64,000 bases of DNA from NCBI GenBank assembly GCA_036741355.1, contig DAINSK010000008.1:1-64000 (forward strand), given 5' to 3'. Numbering within the stretch: the first letter of the stretch is position 1; each line of letters starts with the position of its first letter. This DNA comes from JBBRGK01 sp036741355. Lineage in GTDB: Bacteria > Chloroflexota > Dehalococcoidia > CAUJGQ01. The notes under the pieces were generated by a model. That model saw nothing but the letters and a program-made list of their open reading frames with translations, was not told the origin of the DNA and ran no database searches. Made by a program: the position numbers and the translations under genes. Shown in pieces: positions 1-7,888 of this stretch.

Positions 1-713
1 GCGGCGTTGAGCCTGCCTTCGATGGCGACGGCTGAGGGTTCGCGGCCAGCCTCCTGAACGTAGCCTCGGAGCCGTTCGATCACAACACGGCCCTCGTCGT
101 CGGGGCGCGTCTGCGGAAACCAGCCGTCAGCAAGGCGAGCGATGCGCTTCAACACCGGTTCGGACATGCCGCCCATCCAGATCGGGATCGGCCGCTGTAT
201 CGGCAGCGGATTGATGCCGGCCGCGGTGACGTGGTGGTACTTGCCGTTGTACGTGACGACTGTTTGCGTCCACAACTTGCGCAAGAGATCGACCTGCTCC
301 TCCATGCGCCGCCCGCGGTTGTGAAAATTCTCGCCAAGCGCCTCGTATTCGACGGCATTCCACCCCACGCCGAGCCCGAGCCGCAGCCGCCCTCCCGTCA
401 GGACGTCCACCGCCGCCGCCTGTTTGGCGATCAGCACCGTCTGGCGCTGTGGAGATATGAGGATCCCTGTGACGAGCTCCAGCCGCCGCGTAATCGCGGC
501 AAGGTAGCCGAAGAGGACAAACGGTTCGTGAAACTGGCTTTGATGGGTATACGGTCCGCTCCAGCCGCCAGGCCGGTTTGGATCAGCACCAACTACGTGG
601 TCATACACGATCAGGTGATCGTACCCCGCCGCCTCTGAGGCCAGCGCATACTCACGGACCGCCGCCGGGTCCGGACCAATCTCGGTTTGAGGAAAGACAA
701 CTCCGACCTTCAC
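1..713 (-). CDS. LLM-class (luciferase-like, probably F420-dependent) oxidoreductase, 3' end beyond window
   Basis: The reading frame runs uninterrupted from a GTG at 713 to the window edge, so only about 237 N-terminal residues are seen. The start (VKVGVVFPQTEIG) is the classic first strand of a luciferase-like TIM barrel. Further in are the family signatures HLIVYDHV, DVLTGGRLRLGLGVGWN and PIPIWMGGMSE, which line the F420 or FMN pocket in Rv2161c-like (TIGR03619) members. A GGAGA Shine-Dalgarno lies about nine bases upstream of the GTG. A nearby ATG at 720 is out of frame. It diverges from another LLM enzyme starting at 886. The substrate cannot be told from sequence. The family assignment is secure; the cofactor (F420 rather than FMN) is inferred. 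Confidence 0.88.
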   Translation of the reverse strand, partial: MKVGVVFPQTEIGPDPAAVREYALASEAAGYDHLIVYDHVVGADPNRPGGWSGPYTHQSQFHEPFVLFGYLAAITRRLELVTGILISPQRQTVLIAKQAAAVDVLTGGRLRLGLGVGWNAVEYEALGENFHNRGRRMEEQVDLLRKLWTQTVVTYNGKYHHVTAAGINPLPIQRPIPIWMGGMSEPVLKRIARLADGWFPQTRPDDEGRVVIERLRGYVQEAGREPSAVAIEGRLNA

Positions 714-885
714 GATTCATTCTCCACTGGCGCCCAGAAGGCTATTTTGCACAGCATACGCCGTTTCCGACCAGTCGATCGCGTAATGGTGTGTGGTGTC
801 CGGAGGTGCTGGTCGCTCATAGTAGTATCCGAGCTGAGTGACGCGAACCGCGCTCAATGGATTGTCGCGACGAGAGGACGCAACG

Positions 886-2067
886 ATGTTCAAACAACGA
901 TTAAACTTCGGCATCTTCATGGCGCCATTCCACCACGTCGGTGATAATCCGACGCTGGCGCTGCAGCGCGATCTCGAGTTGATCGAATGGCTCGACCACC
1001 TGGGATTCGACGAAGTGTGGATCGGCGAGCACCACAGCGCGGGCTGGGAGCTCATAGCCTCGCCGGAGCTGATGATCGCCGCCGCGGCGGAACGCACCAA
1101 GCGGATTAAGCTCGGGACCGGTGTCACCAGCCTCCCCTACCACCACCCCCTCATCGTCGCCGACCGCATGGTTCAGCTCGACCACATGACCCGCGGCCGC
1201 GCGATGCTTGGCGTCGGTCCCGGCGGGCTCACCTCGGACGCGTACATGATGGGCATCGAGCCCGCCACCCAACGCCAGCGCATGGACGAGGCGCTGGGTG
1301 CGATCATCGAACTGCTGAAGGGAGACGAACCGGTCACGATGAAGACTGACTGGTTCGAGCTGCGTGAGGCGCGCCTGCAGTTGCTCCCCTTCACGAAACC
1401 ATGTTTCCCGATCGCGGTCTCCAGCACGATATCGCCGTCAGGAATGATGACGGCCGGCAAGTATGGGGTGGGTGTGCTGTCGATCGGGGTCAGCATAGCC
1501 GGCGGCACCGACGGGCTGCGCAGGCAATGGGGAATGGCGGAAGAGGCGGCGCAGGCGGCGGGTACGGTTATTCGGCGTGAAGAGTGGCGTCTGCTGAAGT
1601 CGTTCCATATCGCCGAAACACGCGAGCAAGCGTTCAGGGACGTGGAAGCCGGGGAGCGCCGGGAGACGGTAAATTACTTCCAGGGCACCCTCGGCCAGCC
1701 TGCAGGGCCCCAATCGCTCGACGAGTTGGTCAAGATGGGGGTCGCGGTCGTCGGAACTCCGGATGACGCCATTGAAGCGATTGAAAACCTGGGAGAGCTG
1801 AGCGGCGGTTTTGGCGGTTTCCTGGGGAGAGCGCATGAATGGGCAAACCGCGAGGCGACGATGCGCAGCTTTGAGCTGTTCGCGCGCTACGTCATGCCCA
1901 GGTTCCAGGGAGTCCTTCCCGCAGTCAAGGCGTCCAATGAATGGGTCTCCGACAATCGACGAACGATTTTTAGCCCCAGCCAGGCGGCGATCGTCAAAGC
2001 CTTCGAGGATGCCGGCAAGGAGATGCCGAAAGAGATCAAGGAGCGCTTACTCCGCACGCGACCCTGA
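886..2067 (+). CDS. LLM-class flavin-dependent oxidoreductase (limonene monooxygenase/alkanal monooxygenase-like)
   Basis: A 393-residue luciferase-like monooxygenase. The N-terminal strand RLNFGIFMAPFH is followed by WLDHLGFDEVWIGEHHSAGWE, the LxTGVTSLPYHHP strand and RGRAMLGVGPGGL. These are typical of the FMN-dependent, long-chain LLM group that includes limonene 1,2-monooxygenase-like proteins, and the length fits that group. The frame is open further upstream to a GTG at 838, but the ATG at 886 is preceded by GAGAGGA at good spacing and begins exactly at the conserved domain, so it is preferred. The true substrate is unknown. It probably needs a separate flavin reductase, and none is adjacent. 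Confidence 0.9.
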   Translation: MFKQRLNFGIFMAPFHHVGDNPTLALQRDLELIEWLDHLGFDEVWIGEHHSAGWELIASPELMIAAAAERTKRIKLGTGVTSLPYHHPLIVADRMVQLDHMTRGRAMLGVGPGGLTSDAYMMGIEPATQRQRMDEALGAIIELLKGDEPVTMKTDWFELREARLQLLPFTKPCFPIAVSSTISPSGMMTAGKYGVGVLSIGVSIAGGTDGLRRQWGMAEEAAQAAGTVIRREEWRLLKSFHIAETREQAFRDVEAGERRETVNYFQGTLGQPAGPQSLDELVKMGVAVVGTPDDAIEAIENLGELSGGFGGFLGRAHEWANREATMRSFELFARYVMPRFQGVLPAVKASNEWVSDNRRTIFSPSQAAIVKAFEDAGKEMPKEIKERLLRTRP

Positions 2068-2091
2068 CCGAGCTCGCGTCGCCCCACCCCC

Positions 2092-3990
2092 TCATGCATG
2101 CTGCCCGCGCAGGTAGGTCGTGCCGCGCAAACTGTCTTCGTAGTGCTGCAGCAGCAGCCGCGACTGTTCGAGCGTTAACTGCCTGTTCTGCAGAGCCCGC
2201 TCGGCCTGGCGGCGCACTTTTTCCAGCAATATCTCACCGTCGTACTGCACGTAGCGCAGCACCTCCGACACCGTGTCCCCTTTGATAACGTGTTCGAGGC
2301 GATAACCGCCTTCCGTCGCATGGACGTGGACGGCGTTGGTGTCCCCAAAAAGGTTGTGCAGATCCCCGAGGATCTCCTGGTAGGCGCCCGCAAGGAAGAT
2401 ACCCAGGTAGTACGGCTCCCCATCCGGTTCGTGAAGCTCGAGCACGTGCTTTACGTCCTGCAGGTCGATGAACTGGTCGATGCGGCCATCGCTGTCGCAC
2501 GTCAGGTCCGCGAGCGTGGCGCGCCGCCTCGGCTCTTCGCCAAGCCTGTGCACCGGCATGATTGGGAAAAGCTGGTCTATTGCCCAGCTGTCGGGGATCG
2601 ACTGGAATACCGAGAAGTTACCGAAGTATGTATCAGCGAGCAACTCCTCGAGATCTTCCAACTCCTCCGGAACGTGTTCTGCCCCGCGCAGGTGCTGCAG
2701 AATGCAAGCGCAGCACGCCCAGAAGAGGCGTTCAGCCTTGGCTCGCTGTTCGAGTCCCATGTACCCCAGCGAGAAGAGCGTCTGGGTCTCGTCCTTCGCG
2801 GCAACGGCGTCGTGATACGCCTCCTGGAGGTTCTCGGCGTCCACGGTGCGGTACGTCTCCCAGAGGTCGTGGACCAACTGGTGATCGCCCGCATCCGGCG
2901 GCTCCGGCGTGCCGCTTTCCACCTTGCGGACACCCAGGATGTCGAAGACCAGCACCGACTGATGCGACACCATTGCGCGGCCGCTCTCACTGACCAGCGT
3001 GGGAGGCGTGATGTCGCGGCGCTCGCAGGCCGACTGGACGGTCGCGATCACATCGTAGGCGTACTCCTGAACGTTGTAGTTCTTGGACGCGTAGAAGTCG
3101 GTCTTCGAGCCGTCGTAATCGATGCCAAGACCGCCCCCGACGTCCAGGAATCCCATCGGCGCGCCCATGCCCGCAAGCTCAACATAGAACTGGCTTGCTT
3201 CACGTAGCGCGGACTTGATAACGCCGATCTGCGAGATCTGCGACCCGATATGGAAGTGCAGCAGTTGCAAGGTGTGGAGAAGGCCGGCCGACCGTAGTCG
3301 TTCCGCTACTTCAACGATTTCCGAGGCGGTGAGCCCGAACTTGGAACCGTCACCGGTTGAAATCCCCCAGCGACCGTTGCCGCGAGCAGTCAACTTGGCG
3401 CGAACACCGAGAATCGGCTCAATGCCAAGCTTTTTCGTTGCTTTGAGCACCATATCGAGCTCTTCCATGCGCTCGATCACGATGAACGGTCTTTTACCGA
3501 GCTGGCGCGCCAGCAACGCCGTTTCGATGTACTCCTCGTCCTTGAAGCCGTTGCAGACGATCAACGCATCCTGGGTATCCAGCGTTGCCACGGCGATCAG
3601 CAGTTCCGGCTTGGAACCAGCTTCGAGACCGAGGTGATACGGTCCGCCCAGCGCAACGATTTCCTCGAGGAGGTGACGCTGCTGATTGACCTTCACGGGA
3701 TACACACCGCGGTAGACGCCCGGATACTCGTACTCGGCGATGGCGTGTGTAAAGGACTCGTTCAAGCGCCGAATTCGGTCGCCGAGGATATCGGAAAAGC
3801 GGAGCAATAGCGGCAATGATAAGTTGCGGGTTTGGAGGTCGCGAACGAGGCGATAAATGTCGATGCGCGGACCGCCGTCGCCAGCGGGCGAGACCTCGAG
3901 GTGCCCGGCGTCGTTGATGCTGAAGTACGGCTCTCCCCAGCCCTGCAGACGATAAAGATCAGCGCTGGCCTGGGTGGTCCATTCTCCCAC
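2092..3990 (-). CDS. speA: Biosynthetic arginine decarboxylase
   Basis: A 632-residue PLP enzyme of the alanine-racemase-fold (fold III) decarboxylases, converting arginine to agmatine for polyamine synthesis. The length matches SpeA (about 630-660). Visible features are the PLP lysine in YPVKVNQQ (about Lys100), the phosphate-binding glycine loop DVGGGLGIDYDG, the ESGRAMVSHQSV segment, and the C-terminal CDSDGRID motif that supplies the substrate-side cysteine and aspartate. The start is a GTG at 3990 with GGAGG upstream; an ATG just downstream is out of frame. No agmatinase or agmatine deiminase gene is nearby, so the rest of the pathway lies elsewhere. It is convergent with the LLM gene ending at 2067. 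Confidence 0.96.
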   Translation of the reverse strand: MGEWTTQASADLYRLQGWGEPYFSINDAGHLEVSPAGDGGPRIDIYRLVRDLQTRNLSLPLLLRFSDILGDRIRRLNESFTHAIAEYEYPGVYRGVYPVKVNQQRHLLEEIVALGGPYHLGLEAGSKPELLIAVATLDTQDALIVCNGFKDEEYIETALLARQLGKRPFIVIERMEELDMVLKATKKLGIEPILGVRAKLTARGNGRWGISTGDGSKFGLTASEIVEVAERLRSAGLLHTLQLLHFHIGSQISQIGVIKSALREASQFYVELAGMGAPMGFLDVGGGLGIDYDGSKTDFYASKNYNVQEYAYDVIATVQSACERRDITPPTLVSESGRAMVSHQSVLVFDILGVRKVESGTPEPPDAGDHQLVHDLWETYRTVDAENLQEAYHDAVAAKDETQTLFSLGYMGLEQRAKAERLFWACCACILQHLRGAEHVPEELEDLEELLADTYFGNFSVFQSIPDSWAIDQLFPIMPVHRLGEEPRRRATLADLTCDSDGRIDQFIDLQDVKHVLELHEPDGEPYYLGIFLAGAYQEILGDLHNLFGDTNAVHVHATEGGYRLEHVIKGDTVSEVLRYVQYDGEILLEKVRRQAERALQNRQLTLEQSRLLLQHYEDSLRGTTYLRGQHA

Positions 3991-4100
3991 GGAGACGTTC
4001 CTCCAGTTTGCAGTCTGGCAGCCGTCGCCCGTGTCGGGGTTACCTTGGCCGTGCTACGGAAAGGATATTGTCCGTGACGTGGCGATCCCGGCCGGCGCAG

Positions 4101-4598
4101 CTACGCCAGCGCTACCGACGCGGTTTCCGGCTCGAAAACCGCGGGAAGGTCCATGCCCGGCTGCGTGGCGGCAGCGTCGTAGACCATCTCGAACGTACGC
4201 GCCATGCCAATCAGGTCGCCCTCTGTAAATCTCGAGAAAATTGACACAACGGCGCTGAATGTAATCGGCAGGATCTCATCCAGTTTGACCCGTCCCGAAG
4301 GCGTGAGTTGCAGCCGAATCGCCCGGCGATCGGGCAGGTCTCGCACGCGGGCAATCCACAGCTTCATTTCCATCCGGTCGATCAGGCCGGTCATACTTTG
4401 CCGTTCCTGACCCATGTAGCCAGCAAGCTGGGTTGCGGTAACCGCATCGGCCGCGGTGCCGATGACCTGGAGGGCGATGGCCTGGGGAAGGCTCACACCA
4501 ACGCGAATAAGGTCGCGCTCAATCGCGCGGGCAACCGCGGTATGAGCCACGTATAGGCGGCGATAGGCCTCGACAGCCGGATGCGACGTGTTAACCAT
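4101..4598 (-). CDS. MarR family transcriptional regulator
   Basis: A 165-residue winged-helix regulator. The central region reads TATQLAGYMGQERQSMTGLIDRMEMKLWIARVRDLPDRRAIRLQLTPSGR. This is the MarR recognition helix followed by the beta wing with the DxRDRRAxxxxLT pattern (here DLPDRRAIRLQLT). I chose the ATG at 4598 because AGGTGGGAG stands just upstream; a longer frame to 4730 has no ribosome site and no conserved sequence. A palindrome at 4659-4690, about 60 bases upstream, could be its own operator. Ligand and targets are unknown. It lies downstream of nothing on its strand and is separated from speA by about 110 bases. Confidence 0.88.
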   Translation of the reverse strand: MVNTSHPAVEAYRRLYVAHTAVARAIERDLIRVGVSLPQAIALQVIGTAADAVTATQLAGYMGQERQSMTGLIDRMEMKLWIARVRDLPDRRAIRLQLTPSGRVKLDEILPITFSAVVSIFSRFTEGDLIGMARTFEMVYDAAATQPGMDLPAVFEPETASVALA

Positions 4599-4919
4599 GC
4601 TCCCACCTGCCTTACTAATGTCGGCCGTTATGTTAGGCCGCCGTTGCGTTTTCCGCAGTTCAGCCCGATACCTCATCGGGCAGGGCTGAAATGTGTTGCG
4701 CGCCTTACTTGCCGACCATCGTATCACCAATCACGATGGAATGCTACACATTTCTTTCAGATTCTGTACTTGAACAGTTGGGACATAGACAGACCTTCTA
4801 AGGCGAATGTGCATCGCCAACACTTTGGACATCGGTTCCTGAATCGCAACATAGCTTGCTGCCGGGGATAAGGAACCTTAGGGTGAAACTGCCGCCGCAT
4901 GCCGCGGCCCGGAGGAGAG
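4599..4919. other. Intergenic region between marR and queD-like gene
   Basis: About 320 bases separate the divergent marR and queD-like genes. They are visibly more AT-rich than the neighbouring coding sequence. The part nearest marR holds nested inverted repeats, listed separately. I see no convincing small gene or tRNA here. Promoters in both directions are expected, but no pair of hexamers is good enough to call. Confidence 0.5.
4659..4690. promoter_or_regulatory. Nested palindrome upstream of marR, candidate MarR operator
   Basis: TTCAGCCC at 4659-4666 pairs perfectly with GGGCTGAA at 4683-4690, and CCCGAT/ATCGGG (4664-4669 and 4675-4680) is nested inside. It lies about 60 bases upstream of the marR start, where autoregulated MarR genes often carry their operator. 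No T-run follows, so it is not a terminator. The regulatory role is inference. Confidence 0.35.
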
Positions 4920-5426
4920 ATGCCCGCCCACCAGAATCCGAGTCGCTCCGCTCACGTCGAACGGCAACGACTCAAGTTCGCCGCGGCACACATGGCGACG
5001 TTCGGGGGCAGCATCGAACCGCTGCACGGACACACCTACGCTGTCACGATCGAGGTCGATGGAGAGCTTTCGTCGGAAGGCTGGGTTGTCGATTTCGGCG
5101 TCCTGAAGCGAATAGGCGTGGAAATCTGCGACCGCCTCGACCATCACTTCCTTTTACAGCGTGGGAGCGCTCTACTTGGAATGGAAAGGGGAGACGGCGC
5201 GTGGGAAATCTCATTCGCCGATAAGCGCTACCGCTTGCCGGAGGACGACGTATTCGAGCTGCCGATTACAAACACCACGGCCGAACAGATCGCGGAGTGG
5301 TTCTGGGGAGAAGTATTGGGCAATTTGCGCACCGCGGGGATTACAACGGTAACGAGACTGACGATCGGCGTGGAAGAGGCGCCGGGGCAAGCGGGCTGGT
5401 TCGCGGCAGATCTTCCCGTCGACTGA
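4920..5426 (+). CDS. queD: QueD/6-pyruvoyl-tetrahydropterin synthase family protein lacking the catalytic cysteine
   Basis: A 168-residue T-fold protein of the 6-carboxytetrahydropterin synthase family, normally acting in queuosine or 7-deazaguanine synthesis. The zinc ligands are visible as His24 (FAAAH) and His36/His38 (LHGH). The catalytic Asp-His pair is Asp74-His75 (LDHH), and the late glutamate is in VEEAPGQ. The nucleophilic Cys normally sits four residues before the first His of HGH (Cys27-x3-His31 in E. coli QueD); here that position is Ile32. The ATG at 4920 is taken because GGAGGAGAG is directly upstream; an in-frame ATG at 4899 would add seven residues. No other queuosine gene is nearby. 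It may have another activity or be a divergent subfamily. Confidence 0.85.
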   Translation: MPAHQNPSRSAHVERQRLKFAAAHMATFGGSIEPLHGHTYAVTIEVDGELSSEGWVVDFGVLKRIGVEICDRLDHHFLLQRGSALLGMERGDGAWEISFADKRYRLPEDDVFELPITNTTAEQIAEWFWGEVLGNLRTAGITTVTRLTIGVEEAPGQAGWFAADLPVD

Positions 5427-5438
5427 AAGGAGCGATAC

Positions 5439-6362
5439 ATGGCCGTCACATATGAAAAGAATGGCCACAAGGCGTACATCACGCTAAACAGGCCGGAGGC
5501 GCTCAACGCTTTCAACACCGACATGGGCCGCGAGTTGCGTGAGGCATGGCTGGACTTCCGTGCAGATCCGAACGTTTGGGTGGCAATCGTCACGGGCAAC
5601 GGTCGTGCGTTTTCATCGGGGGCTGACGTCAAGGAACTTGCACGGGCTAACTCGGGCGCGGCGTCCGGCGGACAGACAGTCAACTACAGCGGTTTTTGGT
5701 CTTCGATGTACGGGTTGGACAGCTTCGAGGCCGGCTTGGAGGTTTGGAAGCCGACAATCGCGGCGGTCAACGGCCACTGCCTGGGGATCGGCTGCACGCT
5801 TGCGATCACGTGTGACTTCAGGCTGGCGTCGGACCGGGCGCAGTTTGGCTTCCCGGAAGTCAAGATCGGCGTCCCAACGATCATGGCGTCGATCCGGCTC
5901 CCCAAGCTTGTCGGCANNNNNNNNNNNNNNNNNNNNNNNNNNNNNNNNNNNNNNNNNNNNNNNNNNNNNNNNNNNNNNNNNNNNNNNNNNNNNNNNNNNN
6001 NNNNNNNNNNNNNNNNAAGATCGGCGTCCCAACGATCATGGCGTCGATCCGGCTCCCCAAGCTTGTCGGCAGGCGACTCCATTGACGCGCAGGAGGCGTA
6101 TCGCGTCGGCCTCGTCCATCGGGTAATTCCGCATGAGCGGCTACTGGCGGTAGCGGATGAATGGGCCGACCGCATCCTGGAGCGCGGTCCCACTGCCGTG
6201 GCAGCCACCAAAGAAGTTACGGTTCGCTGCTCAAACTTGCCGTTGCCAGACGCGGTGCGGATGGGGGAGGCGATTCGCCGGCTCGCGCGCACGGCCGACG
6301 ATGCTAAAGAGGGTCCGCGTGCTTTTGCCGAGAAGCGGAAACCGATTTGGACCGGCCGCTGA
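5439..6362 (+). CDS. Enoyl-CoA hydratase/isomerase, interrupted by an assembly gap
   Basis: A crotonase-superfamily enzyme acting on enoyl-CoA thioesters. The N-terminal half is complete: AYITLNRPEALNAFN, the oxyanion-hole strand GRAFSSGADVKEL, and AAVNGHCLGIGCTLAITCDFRLAS. The C-terminal half is IDAQEAYRVGLVHRVIP and onward. In between are 100 Ns and a duplicated 55-base block, so the printed frame across the gap is meaningless. Removing the Ns and one copy still leaves the frame off by one and lacks the roughly 10-13 residues (RA.ELLLTG type) normally found here, so some real sequence is missing. The start ATG at 5439 has AAGGAG nine bases upstream. It lies 12 bases after queD, probably co-transcribed. 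Confidence 0.85.
   Translation: MAVTYEKNGHKAYITLNRPEALNAFNTDMGRELREAWLDFRADPNVWVAIVTGNGRAFSSGADVKELARANSGAASGGQTVNYSGFWSSMYGLDSFEAGLEVWKPTIAAVNGHCLGIGCTLAITCDFRLASDRAQFGFPEVKIGVPTIMASIRLPKLVGXXXXXXXXXXXXXXXXXXXXXXXXXXXXXXXXXXRSASQRSWRRSGSPSLSAGDSIDAQEAYRVGLVHRVIPHERLLAVADEWADRILERGPTAVAATKEVTVRCSNLPLPDAVRMGEAIRRLARTADDAKEGPRAFAEKRKPIWTGR
5917..6016. other. Assembly gap (100 N) flanked by identical 55-base blocks
   Basis: Exactly 100 Ns. The 55 bases before the gap (5862-5916) are identical to the 55 bases after it (6017-6071). A round 100-N gap with k-mer-length identical flanks is the signature of a scaffolding join, not biology. Confidence 0.95.
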
Positions 6363-6440
6363 AGAACCTAAAGCGTGTCATTGGCTAAATTCATGCGTAG
6401 GAGTTCTGCACGTTACGGCGTCAAACACGAGCGGTCGAAA

Positions 6441-6469
6441 TTGCGGGGTGTTGACATCCGTGTTATACT
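6441..6469 (+). promoter_or_regulatory. Candidate sigma-70 promoter upstream of tRNA-Leu
   Basis: TATACT at 6464-6469 is preceded by TG (extended -10, TGTTATACT). TTGCGG at 6441-6446 serves as a -35 box at 17-base spacing. It points at the tRNA-Leu gene about 160 bases downstream. A TTGACA at 6451 is closer to consensus but lies only seven bases from the -10 and so is not usable with it. Confidence 0.4.
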
Positions 6470-6630
6470 CCGGCCACTTCGCTCGCGCCCGAATTTCAGC
6501 AAAGGTTGCGGCGTGGTTCAAACAGCCGACTCTGGATGTTCCCTCGGGCGGTTTCGCGAAGGTGCTGTCCCATGATTGGGGGCAGCACGTGTATTATCTG
6601 CAGGGAACCGAGCGGCTGGAGCAGCGATCC

Positions 6631-6712
6631 GGGGAAGTGTCGGAACTGGCAGACGAGCATGACTTAGGATCATGTGCCGAAAGGCGTGGGAGTTCGAGTC
6701 TCCTCTTCCCCA
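6631..6712 (+). tRNA. tRNA-Leu (anticodon UAG)
   Basis: The acceptor arm GGGGAAG pairs with CTTCCCC at 6705-6711, with discriminator A at 6712. The anticodon stem CATGA/TCATG encloses loop CTTAGGA with anticodon TAG. A long variable arm typical of class II Leu tRNAs follows, then a T-arm with GTTCGAGTC. The 3' CCA is not encoded (CCG follows). It reads CUN leucine codons. Confidence 0.95.
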
Positions 6713-6832
6713 CCGCGCGGTAGTGGAGAAGACAGCGCAAATGCGGCCCGCCTGCCTAACCAGAGCAGTGGATCATCCTAACCCGCTGGGACTGGACCGG
6801 GTGAAGCACAGCTAGAAAGCCGAGGAGGATCG

Positions 6833-7885
6833 ATGGGAACGCTGCTGCGGGTCAAAGACCTTCAGACGCATTTCTTCACTGAAGAAGGCGTGGTCCGCGC
6901 CGTAGATGGTGTCAGTTACGAAGTAGATGAAGGCGAGACGCTGGGCCTGGTAGGGGAGAGTGGTTGCGGCAAAAGCGTCAGCGCCCTCTCAATCTTGCGT
7001 TTGATTCCCAATCCTCCGGGCAAAGTCGTTGGCGGCGAGGTCTGGTTCGAAGATCAGGACATCCTCAAGCTCGACGAAGATGAGATTCGCCACATCCGCG
7101 GCAATCGGATCGCCATGGTCTTCCAGGAGCCGATGACGTCACTCAACCCGGTTTTGACCATCGGCCGCCAAGTGACCGAAGCGCTTGAGTTGCACCTCAG
7201 GATGGACCGCCAAGCCGCAAACCGGCGGGCGGTTGAACTGCTCGAGATGGTCGGCATCCCGGAAGCCGGCAGCCGGTTGAACGACTATCCGCATCAGTTT
7301 TCAGGTGGTATGCGCCAGCGCGTGATGATCGCGATGGCGCTTTCTTGTAATCCGAAGCTGCTGCTGGCCGACGAACCGACCACGGCGCTTGACGTCACGA
7401 TTCAGGCGCAGATCCTCGAGATCATGGCCAGGCTAAGTAAAGAGCTTGGAACGGCCGTCATCATCATTACGCATAACCTGGGAGTGGTGGCCCGTTATGC
7501 GGACCGCGTCAACGTGATGTACGCGGGCAGGATCGTGGAGACGGCGTCCGCCAAGGAGCTATACGCCAATCCGCGACATCCCTACACGCTCGGCCTGCTG
7601 CGCTCGGTTCCGCGTTTGGACGAGACGCGCAAAGAGAAGCTAGAGCCGATCGAGGGACTTCCACCCGACCTCGTCAACCTGCCGCAGGGCTGCTCGTTTT
7701 ATCCGCGCTGCCGATTTCATATAGACAAGTGTCTGAGTGATCGGCCGCCACTGATGCTGGTGGGTGAAAAGCATATGTCCGCCTGCTGGGAGTGGGAACG
7801 GTTGGGGGCCGATCAGCTTCGCGCGGCGGTTCAAGTCGAGTCCGCGGTATCGGCCGGTAGCGCAGCCGTTCAGGAGGGTGTGTAG
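6833..7885 (+). CDS. Oligopeptide/dipeptide-type ABC transporter ATP-binding protein (OppD/DppD-like)
   Basis: A 350-residue ATPase of the peptide/nickel import family. Walker A GESGCGKS is at residues 41-48, the Q-loop is FQEPMTSLNP, the signature is SGGMRQR, Walker B is LLLADEPT, and the switch His is in THNLG. The C-terminal extension with CSFYPRC is the oligo/dipeptide transporter C-terminal region, which in related proteins can carry Cys ligands. The start ATG follows GAGGAGGATCG. It ends three bases before the second ATPase, so the two form one unit and presumably a heterodimeric motor. No permease or binding protein lies beside them. Confidence 0.93.
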   Translation: MGTLLRVKDLQTHFFTEEGVVRAVDGVSYEVDEGETLGLVGESGCGKSVSALSILRLIPNPPGKVVGGEVWFEDQDILKLDEDEIRHIRGNRIAMVFQEPMTSLNPVLTIGRQVTEALELHLRMDRQAANRRAVELLEMVGIPEAGSRLNDYPHQFSGGMRQRVMIAMALSCNPKLLLADEPTTALDVTIQAQILEIMARLSKELGTAVIIITHNLGVVARYADRVNVMYAGRIVETASAKELYANPRHPYTLGLLRSVPRLDETRKEKLEPIEGLPPDLVNLPQGCSFYPRCRFHIDKCLSDRPPLMLVGEKHMSACWEWERLGADQLRAAVQVESAVSAGSAAVQEGV

Positions 7886-7888
7886 GCC

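Noticed and set aside
2290..3207. A 305-codon plus-strand frame inside speA
   Set aside because: Antisense shadow of speA; its sequence has the His/Arg/Val-rich composition typical of complement frames and no family match.
5862..6071. A natural 55-bp tandem repeat in the crotonase gene
   Set aside because: It flanks exactly 100 Ns and has assembler k-mer length; the second copy is out of frame.
6451..6469. TTGACA at 6451 as the -35 box of the TATACT at 6464
   Set aside because: Only seven bases separate them; a 17-base spaced TTGCGG is the usable partner.
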